Of a stretch of 23,639 nt of DNA, positions 13,543-20,414 are shown piece after piece. Source of the DNA: a virus. Each line of letters starts with the position of its first letter. Within the stretch, counting starts at the first letter, position 1. Position numbers and translations under genes: made by a program. Where the stretch lies: the IMG/VR virus record IMGVR_UViG_3300025853_000668, positions 1 through 23,639 of that record, one strand, 5' to 3'. The notes beneath the pieces were generated by a model, which did no database searches, was not told the origin of the DNA, and saw only the letters and a program-made list of their open reading frames with translations.

Positions 13543-14817
13543 ATGGCAGTACTAAAATTAGATATTATAGTAGATAATTTGAATCAGATAAAAAAAGCCT
13601 TTGAAAACGTAGAAGTTGGTGATAAGTCTGGTGGTCTTCTTGGTGGTATTGATGAACAAATTAAAAAGCTCAGGGATCTTAAGATTGCAGCTACTAGCAT
13701 AGAAGATCTAAAAAAGATCAATAAAGACTTACAAAAGTTGCAAATTTCCAGACAACAACTGTCAAATGTAGGTTTGGAAGATAAAAAGAAAAAAAAAGAA
13801 GATGGACCATCTGCACTAGGAATAGGTGTAGCAGTTTCTTTTATTGAGCAACTTGTTAAGAGCACTGATGCGGTAGTAGGACTCTTAAAGGCAATTGGAG
13901 GGTTATTAAATCAATTAATAGCACCATTTGTTCCTATATTGCTTTCACTTATTAAACCGGTTTTTGTTATTTTAAACAAGTTTATAGCAAAGTTCTTTCA
14001 GACGTTCTTTTCAGATACAGGCGAGGGAACTCTTGAGAGAACAGTAAAACAAATACTCTCTGTACTTGCGGGAATCGGTACGTTTATAACTGCTTTAGTT
14101 CTAGGGGTTAAACTTCTTCCGGCTTTACTTGCTGGTGCTATTGCTGGTGTTCTTACTCCAGGAGCTTTTGATTTAGGAGGGGACTTAGTAAAGTTCTTTG
14201 CGGATAAACTCTCTGGTGTTGGTAAAATACTTGCTGATACTATTACCTTTATAGACGAAGTATTAAACACAGATTTTGCAGGTGTTTTACTATCGTTTGT
14301 TAGTGGAGCTGTTAATCTTGTAACAGGACTGGGAAACGCCTTAGTTTCTCTTGTTAATTTAGATTTTTCAGGAGTTGCAGACGGCTTCAAGAAAGCTTTT
14401 TTTGGTCTTATTGAAGGATTAAAAGCGCAGTTCTTGTTCCTATTTAACCTATTAAAAATAACTTGGACACTTGGGGCTACAGTAGTATTCAAAGCGTTTG
14501 GGTTTTTGTTTAAACTACTCAAAAACATCTTTCAAAGTGCTGTGCAAAAAATAGCTGGAATATGGTCCTTTTTGTTATCAGGACTAAAATCTGCTATTAC
14601 AAGCTTTGCTAGTGCTTTTGTGAGAGGTTTAAACGCATTGATCGGTTTGCTTAATAAAATTCCAGGAGTTGATATAGGAAGAGTTAGTGCTGGAAATACA
14701 GGAAGAGAAATCCAAACTAACATTTCTATAAACGTAGAAGGTTCTGCAGATGAAAAAACACTAGAAGAAATTACAAGACGTCTAGCTTTCTTGCAAAGCA
14801 GACAGGGAGGGTTCTAA
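13543..14817 (+). CDS. tape measure protein (short)
   Basis: 424 residues. The N-terminal 90 residues are charged and coiled-coil-like (VDNLNQIKKAFENVE, IDEQIKKLRDLKIAA, IEDLKKINKDLQKLQ). Residues about 95-380 alternate long hydrophobic helices (LLNQLIAPFVPILLSLIKPVFVILNKFIAKFF, LPALLAGAIAGVL) with amphipathic ones, as in tape measure proteins. The C-terminus (NIPGVDIGR region, then NISINVEGSADEKTLEEITRRLAFL) is also typical. At the usual ratio of about 0.15 nm per residue, the tail would be roughly 60 nm, short for this class. It starts one base after the chaperone stop (TAAAATG). Confidence 0.8.
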   Translation: MAVLKLDIIVDNLNQIKKAFENVEVGDKSGGLLGGIDEQIKKLRDLKIAATSIEDLKKINKDLQKLQISRQQLSNVGLEDKKKKKEDGPSALGIGVAVSFIEQLVKSTDAVVGLLKAIGGLLNQLIAPFVPILLSLIKPVFVILNKFIAKFFQTFFSDTGEGTLERTVKQILSVLAGIGTFITALVLGVKLLPALLAGAIAGVLTPGAFDLGGDLVKFFADKLSGVGKILADTITFIDEVLNTDFAGVLLSFVSGAVNLVTGLGNALVSLVNLDFSGVADGFKKAFFGLIEGLKAQFLFLFNLLKITWTLGATVVFKAFGFLFKLLKNIFQSAVQKIAGIWSFLLSGLKSAITSFASAFVRGLNALIGLLNKIPGVDIGRVSAGNTGREIQTNISINVEGSADEKTLEEITRRLAFLQSRQGGF

Positions 14818-15273
14818 ATGGTAGTTAATCAATTCAAAATAGAAAACTTGTCTAATGGAAAAGGGTTAAAATTTCACTCTGCGAGCAGGGTGGGAGATGC
14901 TCTTTCTATTAAAAACGTGGATGTGGCTTTTGGTGGTCAATCCAACCAGAACTATTCAAGAAACTTCGGAGGGTTCTCAAGGATTATCTCAGTGGACTTC
15001 AGGCTTAATAATGACGGTACGGATAAATCAACCGATGCAAGTAATATTATCACATTAAGTCAACAAGAGGACTACCTTATGGGACCTAACGGTGTTATGC
15101 AAGGTAAAGATGCTGGTGATATTATTTCGGATGTGAAGTTTAGACTTACTCTTTACGAAGATGGAGCGACTAAAACCATAACTGGTGGTGTGTCGGAGAT
15201 TAGTATAGATGGATCAAGCGATGATGCTAATCATTGGCTAGGAAGTTTGAACATCTTTGAAGGTGCGAATTAA
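14818..15273 (+). CDS. tail protein, possible distal tail or hub component
   Basis: 151 residues, beta-rich: VNQFKIENLSNGKGLKFHSASRVGDALSIKNVDVAFGGQSNQNYSRNFGG ... SRIISVDFRLNNDG ... DVKFRLTLYEDGATKTITGGVSEISIDGSSDDANHWLGSLNIFEG. The N-terminal VxxFxIENLSxGKG and following strands fit small tail proteins placed between tape measure and hub genes. ATG follows the tape measure stop with no gap, and a strong Shine-Dalgarno-like GGGAGG (14805-14810) sits seven bases before it. It probably forms part of the tail tip ring; the family is not recognised with certainty. Confidence 0.65.
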   Translation: MVVNQFKIENLSNGKGLKFHSASRVGDALSIKNVDVAFGGQSNQNYSRNFGGFSRIISVDFRLNNDGTDKSTDASNIITLSQQEDYLMGPNGVMQGKDAGDIISDVKFRLTLYEDGATKTITGGVSEISIDGSSDDANHWLGSLNIFEGAN

Positions 15274-16671
15274 ATGGTAATCAGGATTTTTCAAGAGGAT
15301 ACGGACAATGTGTCTACTACTATGCTAAAAGAAGATCGGACTAATATCGATATTCTCACCATTCTTGGACCTGAAACACTTACAATTAACGCAGAGGACG
15401 AGGTAGACATGCGTGATCCTACTGGTACCACGTATTTTACCGGGATTGTTAAATCTGTAGAAGCTGCCGGTGAGAAAAGAATTGTTGTTGAAGACTACGG
15501 ATCGCAACTTAAAAGAATTATAATCAATGAAGTTTTTCAAAACAAAAAACCTGAAGAGATTATAGAGGATATTATTAACAATGACACTGATCTAACTTAT
15601 GTTTCGTCTATTACTTCTACTGATACGATTAATGTTTATAAAGCAAATAAAAAAAGGGCTTGGGATGTGGTTACTGAGATGGCAGAACTCTTGCTTGCTA
15701 ACTTTCGAACGGATAAAAATAAAAACTTCCAATTAGAAAGAGAAGGAGACAGTTTCTCTTCAAAAAGTATCTCTACATCTAACGCACTTCTTGACGGTAA
15801 ATGGCTTGAAGATAAAGAGCCTATGGTTAATATCGCTACAGTAGATGGTGATGATAGACAGGTTTTTGAAAAAGAAGAATTATTTAACGGTACAGGAGCT
15901 CAAACCACTTTTACTCTTGCAGAAATTCCTATAGATATTCGTGTAGAGCATCCGGTAGGAACCCTGCTTGATGGGTTTGTTGAAGGTCAAAGTACTGGAG
16001 ACTATAAGCTGGACGACCGTGAGATTAAACAAATCACTTTCTCTTCAGCTCCTGCTTCAGGAACTAATAATATAAAAGTAACTTACACAGCATCCATTCC
16101 TATTTCTGTAAGAAGAAGAAGTAAAGCCAGTAGGGATACTTATGGAGACTATCCAAAGGTCTTCAAAAAAAGATATATTAAAACACGTACTGAAGCAAGA
16201 GCTTATGCGGATTTTATTATAGGTCGTTTTGCAAATCCTTTACTAAGTTCAAGGTGGATAATAACAACTAACACTGACGTTGATGATTTTGAACAATATG
16301 TACCAAATGAAGTAATCAACGTTAATGATACACTCAGAAGTATCTCAGGGGATTTTATCATAAGAAAAGTAGAGCGTCAGTATCCTGGTAATCTAAAAAT
16401 AACTGTAGGAACTCCGGAGAATGATATTACAGCTTTCAATAAAGAAAGTCTTATCAGAATCAAACAGTTAGAAGAGAAGGATGATAACAGTACAATTATC
16501 AACGATTCGGAAACGCTAGAGGAGAACCTCTTAATTACAACTACTGATACAGTAACTGATATCACTTCAAAAGCTCCGGCTGATGGATTTGTTTTAGATT
16601 ACAGTCCGAATAACCAACTTGATAAAAGCAAAAAATTAGATGGAGGGACAGTTACGGTTTTATACCCTTAG
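15274..16671 (+). CDS. tail hub / gpD- or Tal-like baseplate protein
   Basis: 465 residues. The first 90 residues (VIRIFQED ... LTINAEDEVDMRDPTGTTYFTGIVKSVEAAGEKRIVVEDYG) look like the first hub domain (xGxxYFxGIVxSVExxG). Next, KKPEEIIEDIINNDTDLTYVSSI and NKKRAWDVVTEMAELLLANFRTDKNKNFQLER form the typical second domain of hub proteins (AxDxxxElaellga.f..d..g.f.). Residues about 275-390 (KTRTEARAYADFIIGRFANPLLSS, YVPNEVINVNDTLRSISGDFIIRKVERQYPGN) complete the hub pattern. No peptidase motif is seen. It begins without gap after the upstream stop, with AGGTG eight bases before the ATG. Confidence 0.75.
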   Translation: MVIRIFQEDTDNVSTTMLKEDRTNIDILTILGPETLTINAEDEVDMRDPTGTTYFTGIVKSVEAAGEKRIVVEDYGSQLKRIIINEVFQNKKPEEIIEDIINNDTDLTYVSSITSTDTINVYKANKKRAWDVVTEMAELLLANFRTDKNKNFQLEREGDSFSSKSISTSNALLDGKWLEDKEPMVNIATVDGDDRQVFEKEELFNGTGAQTTFTLAEIPIDIRVEHPVGTLLDGFVEGQSTGDYKLDDREIKQITFSSAPASGTNNIKVTYTASIPISVRRRSKASRDTYGDYPKVFKKRYIKTRTEARAYADFIIGRFANPLLSSRWIITTNTDVDDFEQYVPNEVINVNDTLRSISGDFIIRKVERQYPGNLKITVGTPENDITAFNKESLIRIKQLEEKDDNSTIINDSETLEENLLITTTDTVTDITSKAPADGFVLDYSPNNQLDKSKKLDGGTVTVLYP

Positions 16672-16680
16672 GTGAATAAC

Positions 16681-17049
16681 ATGGCAATTACACAAACAAG
16701 TTTAAACGCAATTAAAACACAGGTCTTAAACGATATCGATACAACTTATGGATATATAGCAGTCGGTGACGATGCTACTGCTCCTGTTGTTGGTAATACT
16801 ACTTTAGGAAATGAGACAGATAGAGAAGCATTATTTGAAGCTGCGAGTATTATCACGAATACTATCCGGATGTATATTTTTTTAGATACAACTGAGAATA
16901 ACGGTAATGATATTAATGAGGCTGGTTTATTTGATGCTGCTTCTTCTGGTACGATGTTTGCTAGAAGCTTATCTAATAGTATCACAAAAGATGCTTTCAC
17001 AGAAGTAACTATGGAATATGCTATAACGGTTGATGCGCTAAATGCATAA
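16681..17049 (+). CDS. tail/baseplate fibre-like protein, paralogue 1
   Basis: 122 residues from ATG 16681. A GTG at 16672 directly after the upstream stop would add three residues, but AGGTGA (16670-16675) is well placed for ATG 16681. YGYIAVGDDATAPVVGNTTLGNETDREALF then INEAGLFDAASSGTMFARSLSNSITKDAFTEVTMEYAITV matches a common phage protein with the layout IxxGxGxTxPxxxxTxLxxExxR ... IxExGLFdaxSgGTMxxR. The next gene encodes a diverged copy with the same FDAASSGTM block. The family usually lies near the baseplate or fibre genes; whether it is structural is inferred from that. Confidence 0.7.
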   Translation: MAITQTSLNAIKTQVLNDIDTTYGYIAVGDDATAPVVGNTTLGNETDREALFEAASIITNTIRMYIFLDTTENNGNDINEAGLFDAASSGTMFARSLSNSITKDAFTEVTMEYAITVDALNA

Positions 17050-17082
17050 CCATATAAAAAACAAAATGGAGAGATATATAAC

Positions 17083-17451
17083 ATGGTAGTAGTGCAAGTT
17101 GGTTTAGATGCAGCGGAAGCCTTTGCGTTAAATCATTTTGACGGGTTTACGCACATTGGGATCGGAACAGGAACCGGTGCAGATGGTCCTTCACGAACTA
17201 CCTTAGAAACAGAAGTGGCTAGAAATGCGTTTGATTCGTCTGTTAAAAACGCTGGAGCTGGTACTTATGACTTTACAGGTGTATTTACCATTAGCCAAGC
17301 AGACGGACAGACTATAACAGAGGTTGCAATTTTTGACGCTGCAAGTAGTGGGACTATGGCTTTAAGAAAGCTACTACCCGTATCAGTTTCAAAAAGTTCA
17401 ATACAGTTAGAAATAACAGTGCGGGTTACAGTAACCGCAAGCAATAACTAA
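17083..17451 (+). CDS. tail/baseplate fibre-like protein, paralogue 2
   Basis: 122 residues. FTHIGIGTGTGADGPSRTTLETEVARNAFD and ITEVAIFDAASSGTMALRKLLPVSVSKSSIQLEITVRVTV align with the preceding gene at the same positions (GxGT...TTLxxExxR, FDAASSGTM, final beta-strand), so the pair arose by tandem duplication followed by strong divergence. Start context is mixed: GGAGAG (17068-17073) ten bases upstream, and a weak TATA-like CATATAAAA (17051-17059) about 28 bases upstream that might give an extra transcript. Two different subunits may make a hetero-oligomeric baseplate ring or fibre. Confidence 0.7.
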   Translation: MVVVQVGLDAAEAFALNHFDGFTHIGIGTGTGADGPSRTTLETEVARNAFDSSVKNAGAGTYDFTGVFTISQADGQTITEVAIFDAASSGTMALRKLLPVSVSKSSIQLEITVRVTVTASNN

Positions 17452-17452
17452 A

Positions 17453-17632
17453 ATGGCAGGAAGAAAGTATTTAAGAATTGAGATAGAGGGTAAAGGTTTT
17501 GTAGTTGACCTTAATTTTGTAAAGCCCGAAGAGATAAAACTAGAGCTGGGTTATGTAGAAGGTACAACTTTTAACGGAAAAAAACAAATAACCTTAGAAT
17601 CATTAGAAAAACAGGGGTTTAAATTAGAATAA
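17453..17632 (+). CDS. 59-residue protein in the tail operon
   Basis: A short gene reading MAGRKYLRIEIEGKGFVVDL, then NFVKPEEIKLELGYVEGTTF and NGKKQITLESLEKQGFKLE. It is flanked on both sides by TAA-A-ATG junctions (17449-17455 and 17630-17636), exactly the spacing used by its neighbours, which strongly supports translation. The composition is charged with alternating hydrophobic residues, suggesting a small alpha/beta protein. No family is recognised; a small tail or fibre-assembly component is likely from its place in the operon. Confidence 0.75.
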   Translation: MAGRKYLRIEIEGKGFVVDLNFVKPEEIKLELGYVEGTTFNGKKQITLESLEKQGFKLE

Positions 17633-17633
17633 A

Positions 17634-18692
17634 ATGGCAGGAAATTTTTATGCATTTGAAGAGTTCATGGCTAGTGCAAAGATTAATGCACATATAGATG
17701 GTAACAGTAGTGGACTTGCTGAGGCGTACTATAAAACGCTTCAAGCCAATGACGTTTTTAATAACAACGACGGATCTGCAGCTGATGAATTTGTAGATTC
17801 TACTGGAACAAATGATACAGTAAGTGTTCCAGTATCTTTAACAACTACAGATAGTACTAGTCAAAGCACAAGCTATCCAACATTAAGTAGTTCAGTCTAT
17901 ACATTAGGAGCTAACGATGAAGCACCTGGAGATACAACTCACGACCCAGATAGTTTTACGAATGTGTCAAATGCTTTTGACGGAGATCCTACTACTAACG
18001 CTCAGAAAGTCACAGCTTCCTCAACTTCTGCTACACATTCCTTAGGGAAAACATTCGCTTCAAAGTTTGTAGACTATATTTTAGTAGGAACAGCAATAAG
18101 AAGAAATGGGTCTAACTCATGGAACTCTGCAAGTATTAAGATTCAAACGTATAACGGAAGTACCTGGAGTGATGAAACAACCTTGCACAGTACAACAAGC
18201 AAAAGATATATGGCAGCCTACGGTTTTTACAGAATGTCAAAGACTGTACAAGGTATTAGAATACAATATACTTATTCAGACGATGCTTCTATCGGTTGTG
18301 ATTTTGATCTATACCAGTTAGAATACGGTGACTCACTAGTAACTGACGGTGTTTTTAACACAGACCAATATGAGTTACTTGACGATGGAGGAGGGTTTGT
18401 TACTTCTGGTAAAGTAGTTTGTGCAGAAGATAATATCTTAGCTACGGATGGAACAGAACAAGGTTTAAGCGTATATATTGAATCGACTATAGAAGCAAAT
18501 ACTTCTATAACAATGGATATAACGGACGGAACTGTAACACTATCAGGTATTACATTCGATAGTCGTGGTAAAAGTGGAGTACAAGACGTGAGTAGTTTTA
18601 CTACAGGTAACTTACAAATCACATTTAACCTAAATAGTACAAATGTAGCAAACTCACCAAGACTCAAAGGGTACGGGGTACACATGTTTTAG
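17634..18692 (+). CDS. large adhesin-like fibre protein with discoidin-like domain
   Basis: 352 residues. After a helical N-terminus (FYAFEEFMASAKINAHIDGNSSGLAEAYYKTL) comes a Ser/Thr-rich part, then residues about 107-235 resembling an F5/8-type (discoidin) beta-sandwich: TNVSNAFDGDPTTNAQKVTASS (the NAFDGDxxT opening), SASIKIQTYNGSTWSDETTLHS, KTVQGIRIQYTYSDD and DLYQLEYG. The C-terminal third (LVTDGVFNTDQYELLDDGGGFVTSGKVV to the end) is another beta-rich domain. Carbohydrate binding is typical of the discoidin fold, so host attachment is plausible. The domain call is by pattern only. It starts one base after a stop (TAAAATG). Confidence 0.65.
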   Translation: MAGNFYAFEEFMASAKINAHIDGNSSGLAEAYYKTLQANDVFNNNDGSAADEFVDSTGTNDTVSVPVSLTTTDSTSQSTSYPTLSSSVYTLGANDEAPGDTTHDPDSFTNVSNAFDGDPTTNAQKVTASSTSATHSLGKTFASKFVDYILVGTAIRRNGSNSWNSASIKIQTYNGSTWSDETTLHSTTSKRYMAAYGFYRMSKTVQGIRIQYTYSDDASIGCDFDLYQLEYGDSLVTDGVFNTDQYELLDDGGGFVTSGKVVCAEDNILATDGTEQGLSVYIESTIEANTSITMDITDGTVTLSGITFDSRGKSGVQDVSSFTTGNLQITFNLNSTNVANSPRLKGYGVHMF

Positions 18693-18697
18693 ATAAA

Positions 18698-18925
18698 ATG
18701 GCATTACCAGAAAGTAAAAGAGTAGGAAAGAAAATAAGGCAGACACTCGGAGGTCCTTTTAAGGAACTTCAGTATCTTGCGGATGCAGTCGCAGCTCAAG
18801 ATATTATCATCAGAAAGTACGTTCTAAACCAAACTATTACTGATGAAGAACTTACTTGGGCGTCTGAAAAGCTTGAAGAGCTAAGAGCCGTAAGAGCTAC
18901 TGTTGAATCTATTCGTAATGAATAA
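18698..18925 (+). CDS. small helical protein
   Basis: 75 residues: MALPESKRVGKKIRQTLGGP at the start, then a helix-rich remainder with KELQYLADAVAAQDIIIRKY and EELTWASEKLEELRAVRATV. No membrane segment, no Cys. It follows the adhesin-like gene after five bases and ends two bases before the TATA box region of the lysin gene. It may be a fibre chaperone or minor tail subunit; not recognised. Confidence 0.6.
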   Translation: MALPESKRVGKKIRQTLGGPFKELQYLADAVAAQDIIIRKYVLNQTITDEELTWASEKLEELRAVRATVESIRNE

Positions 18926-18926
18926 A

Positions 18927-18935
18927 TTTATAAAC
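18927..18935 (+). promoter_or_regulatory. TATA box of the lysis cassette
   Basis: AATAAATTTATAAAC provides BRE-like and TATA elements centred about 25 bases before ATG 18956. It allows the lysis genes to be expressed apart from the long tail operon. Confidence 0.7.
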
Positions 18936-18955
18936 ACTTTTTTCTATTAGAATTT

Positions 18956-19567
18956 ATGTATAAGGTCGGTGATATTGTTCTTTTTGAACCTAGAGGGTTT
19001 GTAGGGTACTTGATAAATGTTGGAAACCTTAAGGAGTATGGAGAAAAAGGACCAACACACATAGGAATTATTTGTGAAATTACAGAAGATCATGTTGTTG
19101 TAGCAGAATCTCGAGCAAAAGGTTTTCACAAACATAGCTATACAAAGCTAGAAATGGCAGACCTTACCCAGCCTCAAAATAACACCGTTCCAAAAGTCCA
19201 AATTAAAACACTTGATCGTGCTTATAGTGTTGATCCTAAAAAGCTTAATGATATTATTATTAAGTATATCGGAAGAGAATACGGATTTTTAGACATTTTT
19301 TATATCATGCTTTACCTGAAGTTTGGTTTTAAAATGCCTAAACGATTAAGAACCAGAAGCAAAAGACTTATCTGTTCTGAAGCTGTTGCCCGTGTATTTT
19401 ACGAGCTGGACAAGACGATTAACCTTGAGGTAGAATTTAACAAACCTTACGACTATCTCATGCCGATAGAATTCAAACATTCAAAACACTTTAAAGATTA
19501 CAGATGGAACGAAATTCTGTCTTGGAGAATAAACAATGGGATCAAACAAACGAATAAAACGCCTTGA
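18956..19567 (+). CDS. permuted NlpC/P60-type cysteine hydrolase, candidate lysin
   Basis: 203 residues. The order of motifs is that of the permuted (YiiX/LRAT-like) papain fold: GDIVLFEPRG (5-14), GPTHIGIICEI with candidate catalytic His35, VVVAESRAKG (E51), then GREYGFLDIFYIML (106-119) and RLICSEAVARVFYE with candidate nucleophile Cys140. Such enzymes cleave amide bonds in peptides, cell-wall cross-links or lipids. No signal peptide is seen. A one-TM protein gene overlaps its end, so a lysin-holin pair is suggested. In an archaeal host the substrate might be a peptide-linked wall such as pseudomurein, but a non-lytic processing role cannot be excluded. Confidence 0.7.
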   Translation: MYKVGDIVLFEPRGFVGYLINVGNLKEYGEKGPTHIGIICEITEDHVVVAESRAKGFHKHSYTKLEMADLTQPQNNTVPKVQIKTLDRAYSVDPKKLNDIIIKYIGREYGFLDIFYIMLYLKFGFKMPKRLRTRSKRLICSEAVARVFYELDKTINLEVEFNKPYDYLMPIEFKHSKHFKDYRWNEILSWRINNGIKQTNKTP

Positions 19568-19736
19568 AAAGAAGTTAAAAGCTCATATTGAAGAAGAACA
19601 CAAGAAGGTTATCTTTAGTAAGCACAACATTCACACAGCTGTTACTGTTGCACTTATTTTGTACATGATAGTTAAAGGCACTTTAGACCCTACTAACCTT
19701 GAGGAAATACTTAGAATACTTACTGGTATTTTATAG
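19536..19736 (+). CDS. one-TM holin-like protein
   Basis: 66 residues: a strongly basic, coiled N-terminal part (SNKRIKRLEKKLKAHIEEEHKKVIFSKH), then one hydrophobic segment (IHTAVTVALILYMIVKGTL, about residues 32-50), then a short acidic-amphipathic tail. Size, single membrane span and a 32-base overlap with the lysin gene fit a holin or spanin-like helper. Usual holins have a charged C-terminal tail rather than the N-terminal charge seen here, so orientation is uncertain. It is the last plus-strand gene of the window. Confidence 0.6.
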   Translation: MGSNKRIKRLEKKLKAHIEEEHKKVIFSKHNIHTAVTVALILYMIVKGTLDPTNLEEILRILTGIL

Positions 19737-19791
19737 GTTTAAAAAAATAACTCAGGACAAGTTTTTAGCGGCAAGTCCCAAGTGCTAACGT

Positions 19792-19845
19792 AGTATATAA
19801 AGAATAGTTCTACAGTTTACAATAATATCTTATTCTTTATATACT
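19792..19845. repeat. 15-bp perfect inverted repeat with convergent TATA boxes
   Basis: AGTATATAAAGAATA (19792-19806) is the exact reverse complement of 19831-19845, with a 24-base spacer. Each arm carries TATATAAAG, so promoters on the two strands would point toward each other across the spacer. It may be a regulator binding site, a hairpin in RNA, or an origin-like element. Confidence 0.6.
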
Positions 19846-19904
19846 TTATTAAGAAAATAATTAGGAGAAAATATGATAAAGCAAAAGACCTAATTACTTT
19901 GTGT

Positions 19905-19957
19905 AAAAAAAAGAGAACAGCATATTCCTTTTTTATAACAAGCAGGGTGACAAACCC
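19905..19957 (-). ncRNA. candidate 50-nt small RNA
   Basis: On the minus strand, 26 bases from a strong TATA box (19978-19988), an RNA would begin with a hairpin GGGTTTGTCACCC and end in eight T (19905-19912). It encodes at most a nine-residue peptide (MLFSFFYTK), so a small structured RNA is as likely. This is inferred from promoter, hairpin and T-tract only. Confidence 0.3.
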
Positions 19958-19967
19958 TATTTTTTTA
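19944..19967 (+). terminator. hairpin plus T-tract after the lysis genes
   Basis: AGGGT (19944-19948) pairs with ACCCT (19954-19958) across GACAA, followed by A and seven T. It is a good candidate end for plus-strand late transcripts that pass the lysis genes. Confidence 0.6.
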
Positions 19968-19977
19968 GATGTTTCAC

Positions 19978-19988
19978 CTTTTATAAAG
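19978..19988 (-). promoter_or_regulatory. minus-strand BRE-TATA box
   Basis: Read on the minus strand, GGAATAACTTTATAAAAGG is one of the best BRE-TATA matches in the window. It overlaps the stop of the 57-residue gene at 19989 and points into the non-coding region, where no protein gene follows. Confidence 0.5.
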
Positions 19989-20162
19989 TTATTCCATCTC
20001 AGAAATTTTCTTCTTTTCTTCCCCTCTAAACAGTGCAATATCAAAATTCACAAACTTGGATTGTTCTAGTAAAACACCTCTACTTATCCTCTCGTGAAAC
20101 TCTTTTGCTTTTTGCTTTCTCGCCTTGTATTTTTTCTCATAAGCTGTGTCGTAGGTTTTCAT
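19989..20162 (-). CDS. 57-residue charged protein
   Basis: Read from ATG 20162: MKTYDTAYEKKYKARKQKAK, then EFHERISRGVLLEQSKFVNF and DIALFRGEEKKKISEME. The ATGA overlap of four bases with the stop of the upstream gene supports the start. The first 25 residues form a very basic helix and the rest is mixed, which could suit nucleic-acid binding. It is the last gene of the right-hand minus operon. No family is recognised. Confidence 0.7.
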   Translation of the reverse strand: MKTYDTAYEKKYKARKQKAKEFHERISRGVLLEQSKFVNFDIALFRGEEKKKISEME

Positions 20163-20350
20163 TTTTTGTTTTTCTTGCCTCCTCTTCTCGTAGGCTTTTT
20201 TTTAACTCTTAAGGGTTTACCCTCAACTCTCTCTTTAATGTCTGTTATAATGTCTCTCTGGCTTAATTTACCTATAATAATATTATCTTCTTTTACTGAT
20301 ATAATAGGTAAGTGTCCCATATAATCCGGTGTAACGCATAATCTCTCCAT
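20159..20350 (-). CDS. small basic protein
   Basis: 63 residues. MERLCVTPDYMGHLPIISVKEDNIIIGKLSQRDIITDIKERVEGKPLRVKKKPTRRGGKKNKK: a compact beta-strand region and one helix (SQRDIITDIKERVEG) followed by a basic tail of Lys, Arg and Gly that suggests nucleic-acid binding. ATG lies about 23-25 bases from a TTTAAATAAA box on the minus strand, so this gene may begin its own transcript. It overlaps the downstream gene by four bases. Not recognised. Confidence 0.65.
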   Translation of the reverse strand: MERLCVTPDYMGHLPIISVKEDNIIIGKLSQRDIITDIKERVEGKPLRVKKKPTRRGGKKNKK

Positions 20351-20365
20351 GGTTTTAATAAAAGT

Positions 20366-20378
20366 AATTTATTTAAAT
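20366..20378 (-). promoter_or_regulatory. candidate TATA box for gene at 20350
   Basis: ATTTAAATAAATT on the minus strand is centred about 23 bases before ATG 20350. It is weaker than the TTTATAAA boxes elsewhere, but the spacing agrees. Confidence 0.45.
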
Positions 20379-20399
20379 TATTTTGGTGTTTGCAAGTTG

Positions 20400-20414
20400 G
20401 TTACAGAGTGTAAC
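20400..20414 (-). other. 6-bp hairpin after membrane protein gene
   Basis: GTTACA (20400-20405), loop GAG, TGTAAC (20409-20414) is a perfect small hairpin placed directly after the stop of the gene at 20415. No T-tract follows on the minus strand, so it could be a processing or pausing signal rather than a terminator. Confidence 0.4.

Larger units (their letters stand above)
19737..19988. other. non-coding region between lysis genes and minus operon
   Basis: About 250 bases without a credible protein gene. It holds three CAAGT direct repeats (19758, 19772, 19779), a 15-bp inverted repeat with TATA boxes facing each other, a plus-strand hairpin terminator and a strong minus-strand TATA box. 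The only ATG with a good Shine-Dalgarno (AGGAG then ATG at 19873) opens a six-codon frame. See the separate entries. Confidence 0.6.

Noticed and set aside
13998-14528. 176-residue minus-strand frame
   Set aside because: It lies opposite the tape measure gene, is low in complexity and lacks any start signal; a shadow of the real gene.
19873-19893. Six-codon frame behind AGGAG
   Set aside because: Too short to support as a gene; conservation would be needed.
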